A stretch of 64,000 bases of DNA from Cokeromyces recurvatus (GCF_025118155.1 NW_026251442.1:1-64000); one strand, 5' to 3'. Counted from the stretch's first letter, positions 23,118 to 37,103 are shown. The notes: generated by a model not told the origin, from the letters alone. Program-made: numbers and translations.

Positions 23118-25381
23118 ATGAATATACATAAAACCAGCATGTCTTTTATTCTTAGGAATCGGTCATTCAAGTCAATTATAACATCACGGCGTTTTTTATC
23201 CATTTCACATTCTCGCTTAGCGGAACAAAAAGTGTCCAAACAGGAACTATTACCTGATGAACGTCTTCAGGAGCTTGTCGCTGCATTAGAAAGACCCAGT
23301 GAACGTCAATTGAGCGATTCTCGAGATGTTATACGATCGATCGGATCTCTTAAACCTCAATCAACATTAATAAGCAGCTCGGAAATGGATAAACTTTACA
23401 ATCGTCTTAATAATGGATTTACTGTACGTCAGTTGGCAGATTTCTTACGTGCTAATAAAATACCTCAGAGGTATAAAGATAAAAAGAAGAACATGCTGGC
23501 TAATATCATTCAACGTCATTGGGGTATCAAAACATACGAACAGGTTCAACTTGAAGAAAAGGAAAAACTCAAGGATCGAGTTAGAAAGAGCTTTGCTGTT
23601 ACACGACAAGAGTTATTTTTCATTTTTGCAGATGAGGGTGAAGGGATTCGACGTATCGAACAAGACCATCAGGTGAATGTGACGATTGATGTGGAAAATT
23701 TTGTTTATATTATCGAGGGGCCTTCAAAGGCAATTGAAGTAGCGAAACATGCAATTGATACTCAGTTAACAATTGTAGAGGGTCAAATGGACTTGCCTCC
23801 ACAAATGATAAACAATGAACAGTTACAGTCAGAGATTAACGATGCGTTAGGAGATGCATCTAAGATAGCTGGTAGTTATATTTCATTAGATGATAATAAG
23901 GTAATTTTGGCTTTTTTTTTTATATCTATCTATCTATCTATCTATTTATACATTACAATTAGTTTTCTTTGTTTAGTTTGTCTGAAGAAAAACTATCTAA
24001 TACAAAACAGCTGTTAAAGTTACTCTTAAAGGACCTAGTTGTGACAGATGAAGATAAACAAAAAGCGTTAGAAAGCACGATTGTTCAAAACCAATCTGAT
24101 TTTACTGTTTTACCTATACAGGATTCATCTGCTATGTCCATATTTGATAGGCATTTGAATTGGGTTAGAACTAAACAGGAAAATATCGATAATGAAAATG
24201 AATTCAAGTTACTAGTAGATGGACAAAAGTAATATAAATATACATGTATAAAAATTATGTACATGAGAGAATGGTAAGGTCTAACTATTTTTTTTTTTTT
24301 TTGTTCTTAGAATTGGACGTTTTGAAAATATAAAAGACATCTTATTAAAGCCTTTTAAAGAACATACTACTTTAAATGATATATCTTTAGAAGCAAGGTA
24401 ATTGAATACACATGTTTTATATATAATAAACCTAATGTTTTGAGAATAGATTTGGATATTTGTTATTTCAAAACGATGGAAATATGAATAGCAATTCGAT
24501 TCTGGATCTTTATAAAAATAGGACATTATTCTTAAACACGTAAATAGCAAAGCCATATTTATTTCCTTTTTATTATTATTATTATTTTAACCAGAATAAG
24601 CTTAGAATTCCACCTCGGCAATTGACAGCACCTTTTATACCATTTACGTTAAATGAAGGATTTCATCAAAGATCTATACAAGTGGCATATTCGAATAATA
24701 ACAATAAAATACAGCTTGAATTCGTGATAGACGAAAACGGTAATATAAACGTAAAGAGGACAATCGGAGAAAAAAAAAGGTCGATGGTAGATGTTTTAGG
24801 CGTTCATGGGTAATAAGCAAATCATTTGTATAGTAAAGAAAATTGGTATTAATACATGTTATTAGTAATATCGATATCCGATTAATAGCAAAGCAGTATG
24901 AAGAATATAACCCTAATGATAAGCCTGAGTTGGCTAACTTAATAAATCAATGTGAACTATTAAGGTAAGCAATTCATTTTATAGTATATATCTATGTATA
25001 CATATAAATATATACTTATTTTTTTGCCAGTTATAACGAATTTACAGCACCTAAAGAATATGAAAATATGATGCTTTCAGATATTACCTTTTTAAACAAA
25101 AAGAGATATATATTCAATGATAATTTAATATGCTTAAATCATATCGAACAACAAGATAAATTAGCAAAACGAACTGAATTAACAGTATGTGTTTATTTGT
25201 TTTTTTTTTAATATATACACACATGTATATGATTATATTTATTTATTTGTGTGTGTGTGTGTTTTAGGTTACTTCAGTTGATCCCCAAACTTTAGATTTA
25301 GCAAATGCTGTTGAAAAATGGCCATCTTTCTCTCAGCTTCTGAATAGCATTGCTAGTCAATGGGTTTATTCAGGTTTCTAA
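23118..25381 (+). CDS. putative SLS1-like mitochondrial inner-membrane regulator
   Basis: Eight exons: 23118-23900, 23963-24228, 24311-24397, 24450-24539, 24606-24809, 24866-24964, 25031-25184 and 25268-25381, giving 598 aa. The first 35 residues are basic and Ser-rich without acids, a mitochondrial presequence; a start at 23139 is also possible. It contains an LFFIFADEGEGIRRIEQ segment followed by a KH-like stretch (EGPSKAIEVAKHAID). Before it, TVRQLADFLRAN and MLANIIQRHWGI resemble the SAP-like N-terminal domain of SLS-family proteins. Yeast Sls1 (643 aa) couples mitochondrial transcription and translation at the inner membrane. The assignment rests on remembered family features and is moderate. 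Exon 2 must start at TTTTCTTTG: the closer-looking acceptor TTTAG 14 bp further on gives a stop. Exon 5 likewise uses the second of two AGs. Confidence 0.6.
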
Positions 25382-25663
25382 TATAGAATTTATTATAGAC
25401 ATTTACATATAAATAAAGATACTTGTATATTTTGAAGGAAAAAAAAAATAATTAATTGGAGTCTATATATAGTGTTCCGCTCTTAAATCAGGAAATACAA
25501 AAGTACTTTGGGATTCTAGTACTAACAAATTAAAAAAAAATAATAAAATAAATAAATATTAAAACATAAAAGCCCCCTTTCTTTTTTCCTTTTTATTTTA
25601 TTTTATTTTTCTTTTTGTCTAATTTTATTTTAATTTTTCTTTCCTCTTACAATTAAGATTCTT

Positions 25664-28600
25664 ATGTTAAGAAAATCAACTTCAAAAAGACGAAATAACT
25701 CAGTTAAACCGTTTGAATCCACAACAAAGAATGCTGGAAGTAAAGAAAGAGCAGCATTAGCCGCTGTCTTTGGTGTAGAAGAATACACAGAAGAGTCAAA
25801 AATAGTTTGGCAAGACAAAGAGAGTGACACATCAGAGATGATTGTACCTTCTGGCTTAAAACAAGTATTACTAAGAGATGATGTTTCTAGCATTATGAAT
25901 CGAAAATCATTCTCCTTTATGCCTGCTAACGATAGTTTTACTAATACTAATAAAGCAAGTCAGGAACAACTATTAACTACTCCTGCAGACTTGTCAAATT
26001 ACTCTTTAACCATATTTGATCAAATTGAATCTGATGAAAATACTCGACTCATCTTATGGAGTTCTAACACTACTGACCAGCAACAAACAGAGGGCCCCGA
26101 TATAAATTGTCGCTCCTCAACTTTAATTAAAAAGAAATTAAGATGGTCTGCTCATCACATTCTTCCTAGTAGTTTCAAGTCTAAAATTAAATATCTTTCT
26201 CCTCTTTCAATACAAAATACTGAGAAAAATAACAATCGTATAATTGAAGCTGCCACAATTGAAAAACTGATTGAAAAATTAACAATTGTACTAGGTATTG
26301 TCACTAGGAAAAAAAGAAAAAAAGAAATAATAATCTACATTTGTTATCGTTATTTATGCGTTTTTATTTGTAGATTACACTTTCATGACTGACTTTTTTT
26401 TAATTTATCGAGTTTTCATGACATCTCTTCAACTCTGTAAATTTTTAATATTACGCTTCAAATGGAGTCTAGTCAATAATGAAGAAAAACGACGCATTGT
26501 TAGAATAAGGTAATCCATGTTCTTTTCTCTCTCTCTCTCTCTTTTTCTCACTTTTTTTACTTTTTCATATAGAACTTTTGTTGTATTGAGACATTGGCTA
26601 TTAAACTATTTTATGCATGACTTTGTACCAAATGAAGAATTAGTCATGGCTTTTACAGAGTTTTTAAACGAAATGTCTTTTCATTCTACTATCAAACACT
26701 CTTCAAGAGATAAACAAATCATTAAAGAATTAAAGCGAATCTTTTGTCGTTTAAAAAAGAATGATTGTATTTCATCTCAACATGTTGATATTCTTTCCTT
26801 TTCTTTGAAAGAACAGACAGAATTACAAGAGGATAGACAGATTCACGATAATTCGATAGATCAATATCAATTCAATGCCGTACAGCATATTAAAAAGGAG
26901 ATTTATCCTATTGTCGCTGATTCAATAAAGTATGAAACTAGACATTCTATTTCAGATACCTCTCTTCTTAGTTGTAAATATGAGAATCAAGATAATTTGA
27001 ATGAAATTGATTCGCTTAAAACTATTTTTGATTCAGGGGCTTCATCAAATGATGAGAATCGTCTATTACCTCCCCTCTTTAGTAGTAATGATAAAATAAG
27101 TTGCGAACAAGAGCAAAATCATCTAGCATTTCTTCAAATTAAGAGTGATGAGTTAACTACAAAGTTGAATCAATTACAATATGAGCAAAATGATGAAGAA
27201 CCTATTGTAAACACTGACTTTGGAAGCTATCCTAAAGCGAACATCGACCCACTTAATCCTCCTCCATCATTTCACCTATCCTCCTTTGTTCATCATTATC
27301 GGCCACATTCCTTTTATAATGCTCAACTCGCTATTCCATCTGGTCTCTCTACACCTGATAACACTCACCTTACCACCTCAAATCATTATTTTGAAGAATG
27401 TTGTCCATCTTCATATAATAAAACAATGACATCAACTCACATGTCCAATTCTTTGCAGTCCTCAGGTTTGAATGTGTTGAAAGCCAAGAGTGATATCATT
27501 ACGGTGAATACAAACAATGTAAGAATAGAGAAAAACTTGAATCAAACAACTTTCACCTACAACTCACAAAAAGAGGATATGATGGTTCACAAAAGGAAAA
27601 GTAAGACACTTCACCTTTCAGACATGGATCCAAAAATAAAACCATTACCACCTCTCATATCAAGTCAAAATCAACTACAACAAGATGTTAAAAAGTTATT
27701 TATCTCGTATTCAAGGTTAAGACAATTTCCAAGTCAACCCTCATCACCGCGACGATTTTCTTTGCCACAAAAAATAAAAGAGGTAACCGAAAAGGAAAAA
27801 AAAAAAAAAAAAAAAGACATTCAATTTGTACTCATATTATTATTATACTCATACTCATATTGATGTATATATATATACATACATATATAGCGTACAACAA
27901 TACCAAAATCACGTATGCTAGAGATTGATTTGGATCCTCAGCCTACAGATAGCTTATCCGTCGTACTCAAATATTCAACATCATTACTAGTAGAACAGCT
28001 TTGTTTAATTGAGAAAAATATTTTACTTGCTATAAACTGGGAAGAATTAGTGGATTGTCAATGGACAAAGATGGCATCATCTACTACATTTCATACTCAT
28101 AACGATGATGAAATGAATAATGATACTCAAACAGAAATACAACAAGATCATGAAGAAAGAGGCATAGAAAAGGCAATCAATCGTTTTAATGCTGTATGCC
28201 AATGGGTATCTAGTGAAATTGTACAAGCGCGATATCTAACCCAGCGTGTCAAGTTAATTGAAAAGTTTATTCGTTTAGCAAAAGTAAGTTCAACTCTACA
28301 TGTACAACAACAAAAAAATATATATATATATATATATTAATATAATATATTTATGATGTATCAAGAAATGTAAACTCTATTGTAATTTTGCTTCTTTAAT
28401 TCAAATCTTACTTGGCTTACAATCTCCTTCTGTCTCAAGGTTAGAAAAAACTTGGTCTTTAGTCAATAAATTTCATATGAAAACTCTACAAGATCTCTCC
28501 CAGTTTACATCCCCTATCAAAAACTGGAAACATTTACGTGATACAATGACTCATGTAACAGAAGATGAAATCATTCGTTTGCCCTTTGGTGGCTGTATAC

Positions 28601-28896
28601 CCTTTTTAGGCATCTATTTATCGGACCTCATCTTTAATGCAGAGCTTCCTTCTTATCTCTATCATGAAAAGGGAGGATACAATAGTGTCTTTTCACAACC
28701 TCTTGTCCATTTTCGAAAACATAGGATTACAGCTACAATTATCAAACGCGTCCTGGTTTTCCAGAATTTAGCAAATAAGTATTATTTTGAAGAATCCAGT
28801 GAGATGGAACTCTGGGAGACTTGTTTAAAAGTTCCATCATTGGATAGAGATATAATCCAAAATATGAGCTATGAGATTGAGCCACTTAATACCTAA
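25664..28896 (+). CDS. Ras-family guanine nucleotide exchange factor (RasGEF)
   Basis: Five exons: 25664-26294, 26374-26509, 26573-27782, 27891-28283 and 28366-28896, giving 966 aa. An N-terminal unstructured part is followed by a REM/RasGEF-N domain (about residues 195-320; FMTDFFLIYRVF, RTFVVLRHWLLNYF), a long Ser/Asn-rich linker and a C-terminal Cdc25-type catalytic domain (about 690-965). Catalytic-core motifs are FNAVCQWVSSEIV, the helix around RVKLIEKFIRLAKKC, the NFASLIQILLGLQS block and IPFLGIYLSDLIF. It would load GTP on a Ras- or Rap-like GTPase. Domain order suits Cdc25, Lte1 or Bud5 relatives; I cannot choose between them. The linker contains PxxP-rich patches. The gene ends only 153 bp before MERIT40. 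Confidence 0.88.
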
Positions 28897-28981
28897 AAAT
28901 GATCAAGTAAATAAAATAAAATAAAAATAAAATTATTACGTAATAAATTATATAAGCGAGAACAAAATATCCAAAAAAGAC

Positions 28982-28984
<3 letters not shown>

Positions 28985-29033
<49 letters not shown>
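28985..29033 (+). promoter_or_regulatory. T49 tract immediately upstream of MERIT40
   Basis: 49 uninterrupted T end 16 bp before the ATG at 29050. Poly(dA:dT) tracts exclude nucleosomes in fungal promoters (established). Its role here is inferred from the same arrangement at several other genes in the window. Confidence 0.4.
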
Positions 29034-29039
<6 letters not shown>

Positions 29040-29049
29040 TTTGCATAAT

Positions 29050-30154
29050 ATGCAAACGAATATAGAAATTATAGATCTTGAAGATGTATTACCAACAACT
29101 GAAGAACATGTATTCTGCAATAATGTTGCAAGAAAAATAGTAAGTATTATTACATATTAGTAATATTTAATGACAGTCACCTTACTTTGGTATAGATATT
29201 TTGCATAGACATTTCAAATGAAATGAATAAAGAGCTTCGGGCATCCATAAATACTGGCATTAAAGATACTAATTTATACTACAGGTAGTAAATAAAATGA
29301 AAAAAAAAAATGAAAAAATAAAAAATAAAATAAAAAAGGAAGCATATTCCATACTGTTTAACTCACTTTGTAAAAGTTCACGCTTAGAAACAATACAAAG
29401 GTTCTTGAAACGATTTGTGAAAGTAAATAAAATACTAGGAAATGAGTATGATAAATATGCTATTATTCTACTCTCTGAAAAAGCACGATGGGTAATATGC
29501 ATATATAGACATGTGATCAAAAAAAAAAAAAAAAAAAAAAAGAAAGGGTTACTAATTCATGTATATATAGTGGTTAGATTTTACAACAGACCAAGATGAA
29601 TTCACTGTAGCAATAGATACACTTTGTGGTGAAACCACAAGGAAATACGAAAAATTAGGTAAAGATGGCATAGTTCAAGGAAAAAGTTTGATATAGTTGT
29701 TCATTATATGTAGATACTCGTTCTATCTTTGATGAGATTACTAAACATGTTGATCTAAATGACACCAGTTATTTTACACAAATAATTTTGATTTACAGTA
29801 GAGATCAAACTATGCCCACACTTTTTGATATAAACGAAAAGAAATATGCAGATATACGCAATTCTCCCAATTTTACATTTGATGTCATCTTTTTACATGA
29901 TGGTAAATTATCAACATCAATACAGGTAACTATTATATTAAATAATTCAATTTTTTTGAACGTAGTATAAATAATATTCCTTAAAGGCGATCTATGATGC
30001 ATGGGGTGAATTTGAAAGTAATATAGTACCGGGTTGGTATTATGAAGCGAGCTTATTTCTTGGAAAAGACAAATTATCAAAGGCTCTAATGCAACTTGTT
30101 AGTCATCCTTTACAAAGAAGTAATCAGGAGAATATAGAAGATGAAGTAGTGTAA
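29050..30154 (+). CDS. BABAM1: BRISC/BRCA1-A complex member 1 homologue (MERIT40)
   Basis: Six exons: 29050-29139, 29196-29284, 29377-29491, 29571-29658, 29714-29925 and 29987-30154, giving 253 aa. It has the VWA-like fold of MERIT40: IFCIDISNEM (MIDAS-like start), SSRLETIQRFLKRFV, YAIILLSEKARWWLDFT, QIILIYSRDQ, FDVIFLHDG, WYYEASLF and the terminal LVSHPLQRSNQ, which matches the conserved AHPLQRP of animal proteins. In animals it scaffolds the K63-specific deubiquitinase complexes BRISC and BRCA1-A. Exon 3 starts at TTCACGC: the nearer AAG acceptors leave no open frame. Yeasts lack this gene (established). The N-terminus is shorter than in animals. Confidence 0.85.
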
Positions 30155-33100
30155 TTGTTGTGGTTTAAGAAGGCGTAATAGGAGTGTCATTTAAGATGTC
30201 TTGAATTGACAATCTCATTGTATATAAATTTATATGAATTTAAACGTATACTCAGTATTAACAATGATTAATGACTGTCTAGTAATTTATTGTACATTGA
30301 AATAATTTCCTAATTTGTTATTATTATTATTATTTCAAGTTCAGAATTTAGATAAATGTTGATCTATCAACACTTATTATGATAATAAAATGTGCTGTTC
30401 GCTAATTTCGCAAAGTGAATAGAAAACAGTCAATTATTAAGATTTAACCTAGTTTTCATAATTAAGTAGCTTATTCATATAACATTACCAAATAAACTTG
30501 AAAAGAGCTTAAATATATTTTATAACAAAAAAAAACACACACACACGGGAAAGAATTATTATTATTCTACAAGCAAGCTATCAACTTATCTTAATATCAA
30601 GAATACAAGTCCTTTTAACTCTTAAATCTATTATTATTAGCAACGGGATATTAAGATACATGTATATAGTTTTAAATAAGCTTATTTTGGCATAATAGCT
30701 GGTAGCATGTAAAAGAATGTAATTCCATGTGTGTGGAAGCAAAATATATGAAATTGCTGAATAAGAAATGACTAGTTGATAAAAACCGTGATTTAAAATT
30801 TCAGTAACTTGACATCCTTAATAAAGAAAATCAAAATCAAGAAATTAAAAAAAAAAGAAAGCTTTTAATTTATTAAAAAATGATACAATGATATAGATTT
30901 TATTTTTTCGTGTTTGTACAGCATAAGCATGCACATGTACAATAATCAAAATAATACATTTCCATCTTATTTTTTTTTATAAGAAAAGAAAAAAAAAAAA
31001 ACGAAAAGAAATGAAACATTGCTTTGTTCCAAATCATTTATCATAATCGAGGCAAATCAAAAACTGGTTTTAAATTCAGTTTAAAAACTTTATGAAGCCC
31101 CTCTTATACACAGCCGTTGTTTTTATTAGTAAGTCCCTTCCCCCCCCCAAAAAAAAAAATAATAATCTCAAGACGTTTTTTATTTTTACTATCTCCTTTC
31201 TCTTTGCTCTATTTTTTTTATTGTTTTACACTATCCTCTCGCTTAACACTATAAAGAAGGATTCAATAGAATTAAGAAAATGTCGAATATATATCATCTT
31301 CTATACATTGTTTTTTGATATTTTTTTTTTACAATTACCTTATGTGGGGTTTCCCTGGCTTATCATTATGAATAACAAGCTTAGGCATTTATTAACAGCT
31401 TTCTTCAATTGTATTTATGAAAAGAAGAATAAGGCAATTGACAAACAAACACATAAATATAGGATTTCAATAATTTGTCTCCAAGATACTGTTGTATATT
31501 CATTATTATTACACATCCTATTTGCTGCTCCACATTTTTTTTTTACAGTGAAAAAGGGCATTTTTTTCTTTTATATATACATTTTTACAGTGTTTGTATT
31601 TAAGGACCCTCAGAATATCATTTGAAATAGTGTTAGTAGCTATACTCTATTGAGGATTTATAACCTAACTTGATAGCATTTCAATTCAACACCGTTCTCT
31701 CCATTTAACAGTTTGGATCTTTAACTTATCTTTAAGTTTGATTCTTAGTATTTTAATCTAGTAAGACTTTATCACTCTAGCCATCTAATCATTAGATCGA
31801 TCACAAAATACAACTTCATACTTTACACTCATATCGTGAATAGTAATTTCATTTTAGTGCCATTATTGTTTCAATAAACATGAATAACTATTTCTTATCT
31901 TTTATTTGATGAATATAAATTTATAGATACGCGTATAGTATACATATTTGCAATAGAGCGACTTCTATTGTATATATCATTCAAAGTTTCTTTAAGAATT
32001 TATAAATAGAGTGATATATTATGTTTTATTTATTGCCATGGAACTTCAAATATTTCTCATGGCATAATTGACTCTTTTAGGTTTTCAAATGACTTGCTTG
32101 CATCTTCTGCTTAATGAAAGACAGCCCGACTTTTTAGTTAAACTTTTAGGGCAATGTGTAGCTGATTGTTCACGAGGACAACTTTGTAAATATTCCTTCA
32201 GTATCTAAAACCGTCATTTACAGCAATAAACTAAAAATAAAAAAGGTGATATTATTATTTATCTCTCACCAATAAGTTAAACTTTATCAGTACTCAGTAA
32301 TATGTATACATGTATAAGACTGATAAGAATCTCAATAATATCAATCAAGTGACCAAGTCTGAAAAGTATAATTCATGTACCCTCTATCTTCATCATAAAT
32401 AAATAAATACGAATACTAATGACAATGACACTATAGAATTTAATTACTTTTTTTTTTTCCAGGTAAGCAAATAGAATAGGATGTAGCTGCAAATATTTAT
32501 GCTGTCAGACTATTATCATATTCACTCCTGCTAGTGTTTAAATTGATACTGTAGAGATAAAGCTTCTAAATACCAGTCATAAGTTGGTAGAAATAAATCA
32601 TTAAAGAATAGCAGACAACATAAAGGGGCAACCATATCGCTGTCAATTATTATATTTACACTTGTATATCTTTCTTCTAATTTTAATAGTGAGTTATTCT
32701 AAATGATTTCTTTAAATTGATAATATATCTAAATTCCACATTTCAGGTTTATCTAAGGAGTCCGATTACATAAAATCATTGTCCACAGTATTTTGTAGTA
32801 TTAGCGAAATATGCCATACACATAAGAATAACAAGCTTTTGAACTGAGTCTATTTTTTTTTTTTTTATGAGAAACTTCAGTAGCTTAGATATCTAAAATG
32901 GCCTTTTTACTACGCTTGGTTTATTAATTAAAATTTAAAATTTCTTCCAGTTCATTTACTATTTCGAATAAATGAAATGCACAAAAAAAAAAAAGATTAA
33001 AACGATCAATGACACAAATGATAGTATATGATGCAAAGTTACAATAATCTTGTTGACAAGTTTCAATTTAACGAAATTGCTTATTTTATTTTACTTTTTG

Positions 33101-33532
33101 AATATAATTAAATAGTTCCAATAAATAGCTAGGCTTGTTATTCATAGTGATAAGCCAGGGGAACATAAGATAATTATAAAAGATGACCTTTTAGAAAGTA
33201 TATTCGACATTTTCCTACTTTTATTGAATCTCTTTTTCTAATATATTCGTATACACATATTTAAAGTTTTGTGAAATAAAAGGGATAGTATAAAAAAATA
33301 AAATAAAAAGATAGACCTTTATAAATGTTTAAAGGAGAAAGCATCTCTAGTTGTAAATTAAAAAAGCGTCTTGAGAAATTAAAAAAAAAAAAGTGTCTTA
33401 CGAAATTGAAAAAGCGTCTTACATAAAAGGAAAAAGCGTATTAAAATTTGGGGGGAGCATTTTAAGAAAAATTTATTTAGCGTTCTACGAAAGTGAACCG
33501 CTGTATTAACATTCCTTTTCTGTCATTTTTCT

Positions 33533-33590
<58 letters not shown>

Positions 33591-33668
33591 TATTATTATT
33601 ATCTACATTTATCGGTCATTTTATTTATTTAATCATTTTTAAACAGAAATAAGTTTACTTCTCCTACG
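30155..33668. other. long intergenic region
   Basis: About 3.5 kb without a supportable gene. A 177-codon frame at 31092-31625 is rich in F, I, L and K from homopolymers and has no homologue I recognise. The right end holds 55 consecutive T (33534-33588), 80 bp before the next ATG. Between 33360 and 33440 a short motif ending in GCGTCTTA is repeated about three times (AAAAAGCGTCTTGAG, AAAGTGTCTTACG, AAAAAGCGTCTTAC). Confidence 0.5.
33534..33588 (+). promoter_or_regulatory. T55 tract upstream of the GDS1/APSES gene
   Basis: The longest T-run upstream of a gene in this window, followed by TATTATTATTATT. Located 80 bp before the ATG. A promoter poly(dA:dT) element is an inference. Confidence 0.4.
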
Positions 33669-36600
33669 ATGGCCCAGAAATCAAGTAGCCATGACAATAC
33701 ACAAAAAGCAAATGGCGGTTTGCCTGTTCCAATTCATCCTGACGATGCAAAAGATAAAGTATTTACAGCCATCTTGAAAGCTTTACTAAAAATGGGAAAT
33801 AAACCAAGTTCACCAAAAGAATTAGCAAACATTATTGTTAAACATAAATATGCCACTCTTGGGTAAATACATATACTGACAACATTTACTGTTACATTGC
33901 TAATTCTGTGTTTGTAGGGGAGCAACGCCATTTGCAACAGTTTCTTCACGAATATCTCAACATTTTAAACGAGCTGCTGAACATAATCCACCAAGAGCAC
34001 CATTATTAGCAAAACATGTAGACCAAAATCATTCTAGAAAAATTAATTATTCATTAGCTACAACAGAATCTGTATCCAGTAATACAGTATCAGAAACACA
34101 CGACAATGAGGATGACATAATAACCGCAGCAGGTACAGAAGAAGACACGAACTCTATTCCTACACAAGATCCTACACGTACAAATAGCAAAACTAAGAGG
34201 ATACCAATTATAAAAATCACATCTTCTTTAAAACGAAAGAAAACACGAAAATTAAAATCAGTTATAGATAGTCAAGGAGAAGAAGAGGAAGAAGAAGAAG
34301 AAAGAGGGAGTGATGTGGACGACGAAATAGAAGAATCGGACGAAAAGAATACCACAGAAGAGAGTAAGATGACAAAGAAATATAAATTAAATAATCATCA
34401 TCCTTCTCCTGTTACAGAGTCATTATCAATACATCCTATTCAACAAGATTCTCAATCTGGATATTATTCACCTATATTAACACATGATTCTGATGAAGAA
34501 AGTGAAGGTGAACACTCTGATTATCATGAAGAAATGTTAAAAGGTGATGTTGATTTAGACTTGAATTTACATCCAATAACTGGAAGAAGATATTCACGAA
34601 GGCAATCTTCAATTCGTTTTCAAAATGAACCTGTGACTAAAAAATTATTATCGAATGACCACGACATTATTACCCATCCTCATGAAACACCAAATACAAC
34701 AATACCAAAAGGACTAGCATCACAAGACAATAATTCACCATCAAATACAGGTCTTGGAATAAGAAAGCCTTCCTTTTCATTTAGTAGTGGATTTTCTGGT
34801 GAACAAGAGCTTTGGACTCCATTTAGCTTTGAACACGATTTTGATACTGTTTTTTTGCATGATCCTTCAACTGCTCATCATATTCCATTTAATATAACTA
34901 CTCCAGAATCAATATCTGTATCAGAATTGGATAACTATTTTGCTAGTTCAACTACCTCATCGACAACTCGATCACAACGAAAAAGCTTTTCGTCTAGTAT
35001 GCTTGGCCCCAATGATAAATCATTATTACAAAAAGTATTATTAGCAAGTGCAGCTAGAGGTGTGGCCGATAAAATTGACGAAGAGGATGAAAAGGAATTA
35101 GAAAATGAAAATAAGGATCTTAAAAACAAAACTGACGATCATGCTTCTGAACTAAATAATCAAACTACTACAGATAAACCATCAACAAAAACACAAGTTA
35201 TATCTTCTTCTGATACCTCAACTTCGATTGCTAAACAGTCTACAATTACAAATGATGATAATAAGGTAAAGTCTGAAACTGTTATCAATACCTCAAGTAG
35301 TACAATGAATACAGATATTGGTGAAGATTTTGTCAAATTTGAAGATGATGACAAAAAGGAAACCCCACCCATACTTACACCTATTAATACCAATACCAAT
35401 ACAACAAAGAAAATGGCTGATATTCTTCCAGCTACTACTACAACAACATTATCTGCAGCCGAAATTTTAAAATCAATGAATATTCAAAACCTTAATCTGT
35501 CAGCACTTCATCAAATGACTTCCAGTATTCCAAGTCTACAGCATTTATCCCCAACTTTCGATTTAGCAAAAACAATGGCAGCTTATATGCAGTCCTTGGC
35601 AAAATCTGCTAATGCCAATCCATCATCTCCGTCTAGTTCAACACATGCAATGGATCTTAAATCTATCTTAGCTCGATTCCCAGCTTTAGAAGCATTTATC
35701 AAAAAGGATCCTTCTACATCTTCTGGTACATCCACACCACCTTTACTATCACCTACAACCACTGAGTTTATTCCAAACCTGATTAGTAACAGCGCTCTTA
35801 CAGCTGGTAGTACAGAGCCTATCGTCCATACCTTAACCTCTATGAATCCGCCCATGTATATCACCGTTATTGATAATGTACCTGTATGCATCTGTGTTCT
35901 GGCCAAGACAGAGCATACGCCTGAATACCGACTGATGCGGCGTGTAGATACAGGATTTATTAATGGAACTACTTTACTAACAGCAGGTGGTATTGAAACA
36001 GAGAGTGAACGTAGTATGATTCTCAGTTTTGAAATGGAACGTATAAGAATGCCCAAGAAACAAAGTCCATTGTTCGGTACTTGGATTCCTTTACGTCGTG
36101 CTCAGGAATTAGCTGTGACATGCTCAATACAACGCAAGTTAGGTCATTTTCTTGAAGATTCAATTGAGTCTTATTTTCCTTCACCATTACCGATCCAAAT
36201 CACAACACGTAAACCCGCACGAGATAGCCGTTTAACAGCTTTAGCATTAGCTGCTCTACGAGCTGAAAGCGCAAAGAGTAATGGCTTTGTTGTATCTCCA
36301 ATATCAAGACAATCCTCGAGTACCTTAGCAGCTGCTCAACTTCATGAAATATTATTAGCAAATCCTCATAAGGCTTTAAAGTCAAATGGAAAAGCACCAC
36401 TGCTAAGTCAAATAGACGACAAAGAAAGTTTATCAAGGCAGGGTTCTATACAAAGTAGTCAGCGTAGCAATTCAACGGCAAGTATATCTAGTCAACGTGA
36501 AGAAAATAGTGATGTTGATGTTGTGAATAGTGACTCCTCTGCAATGTCATCAAATGATGAGGAAAGCGATACGGAAACAAATGATAAAAAAAAAATGCGT

Positions 36601-37074
36601 TCTTTAAATTTAGAAGAGATATTGAATCGTGTGACATCAAAACAACAACAGCTATTACATATTCATCCTCGTGATTTACAGAAAAAGCGTAGGCAAAGTT
36701 CAGTTACTGAAAATAAAGTGGATGATGAACCTACAACAAAGGCAATAAAAACATCACATCAACAACCACAAGCAATAGTAAGAAAAAAAACAGGTGGGAA
36801 ATGGTCTAACAGTAAACCGAATACAGTTAAACGTTCAAATAATACTAGTACAACTATTACAATAAAACGATCTTCTAGTAGTAATGGAAAGAAGACAAAG
36901 GTGAAAGAAGACGAAGAGATAGCAAATGTTGTTGTTGAACATAAACCTTCGCCTGCACCATTACCTCCACCACTACCTCCACCACCAGAAACAGTGGAAA
37001 GAAGTATAGATGAAGATGATGAGGATGAAGACATTGATATCGGTGGAAGCGATTTTGATGACGATCTTCGCTAA
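33669..37074 (+). CDS. large nuclear protein: GDS1-type winged helix plus APSES/KilA-N-like domain
   Basis: Two exons, 33669-33862 and 33918-37074, giving 1116 aa. The N-terminus (about 20-105) contains VFTAILKALLKMGNKPSSPKELA and, across the splice, GGATPFATVSSRISQHFKR, the winged-helix signature of the Gds1 family. An acidic patch follows, then a long Ser/Thr/Asn-rich region. Residues about 710-830 resemble an APSES/KilA-N DNA-binding fold: VCICVLAKT, EYRLMRRVDTGFINGTTLL, SFEMERIRMPK, GTWIPLRRAQELA. The C-terminal 100 residues hold basic nuclear-signal stretches (KKRRQS, KRSSSSNGKKTKVK), a run of prolines and an acidic tail. A sequence-specific transcription regulator is the likely role. 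Targets are unknown. The presence of both domains in one chain is read directly from a single open frame. Confidence 0.75.
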
Positions 37075-37103
37075 ACTGTCATTTTATTTATACTTCTGTA
37101 CTC

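Noticed and set aside
31092..31625. 177-codon frame on the plus strand
   Set aside because: Composition is driven by T-rich DNA (F, I, Y, L, K), contains homopolymer-coded runs, and shows no domain; could be a membrane protein but nothing supports it.
33360..33440. Short repeats ending GCGTCTTA as a CRISPR-like or tandem array
   Set aside because: Only about three imperfect units with unequal spacing and no spacers; best seen as a minor local repeat.
35583..36056. 157-codon antisense frame inside the GDS1/APSES gene
   Set aside because: Shadow of a long low-complexity coding exon; no start context or family.
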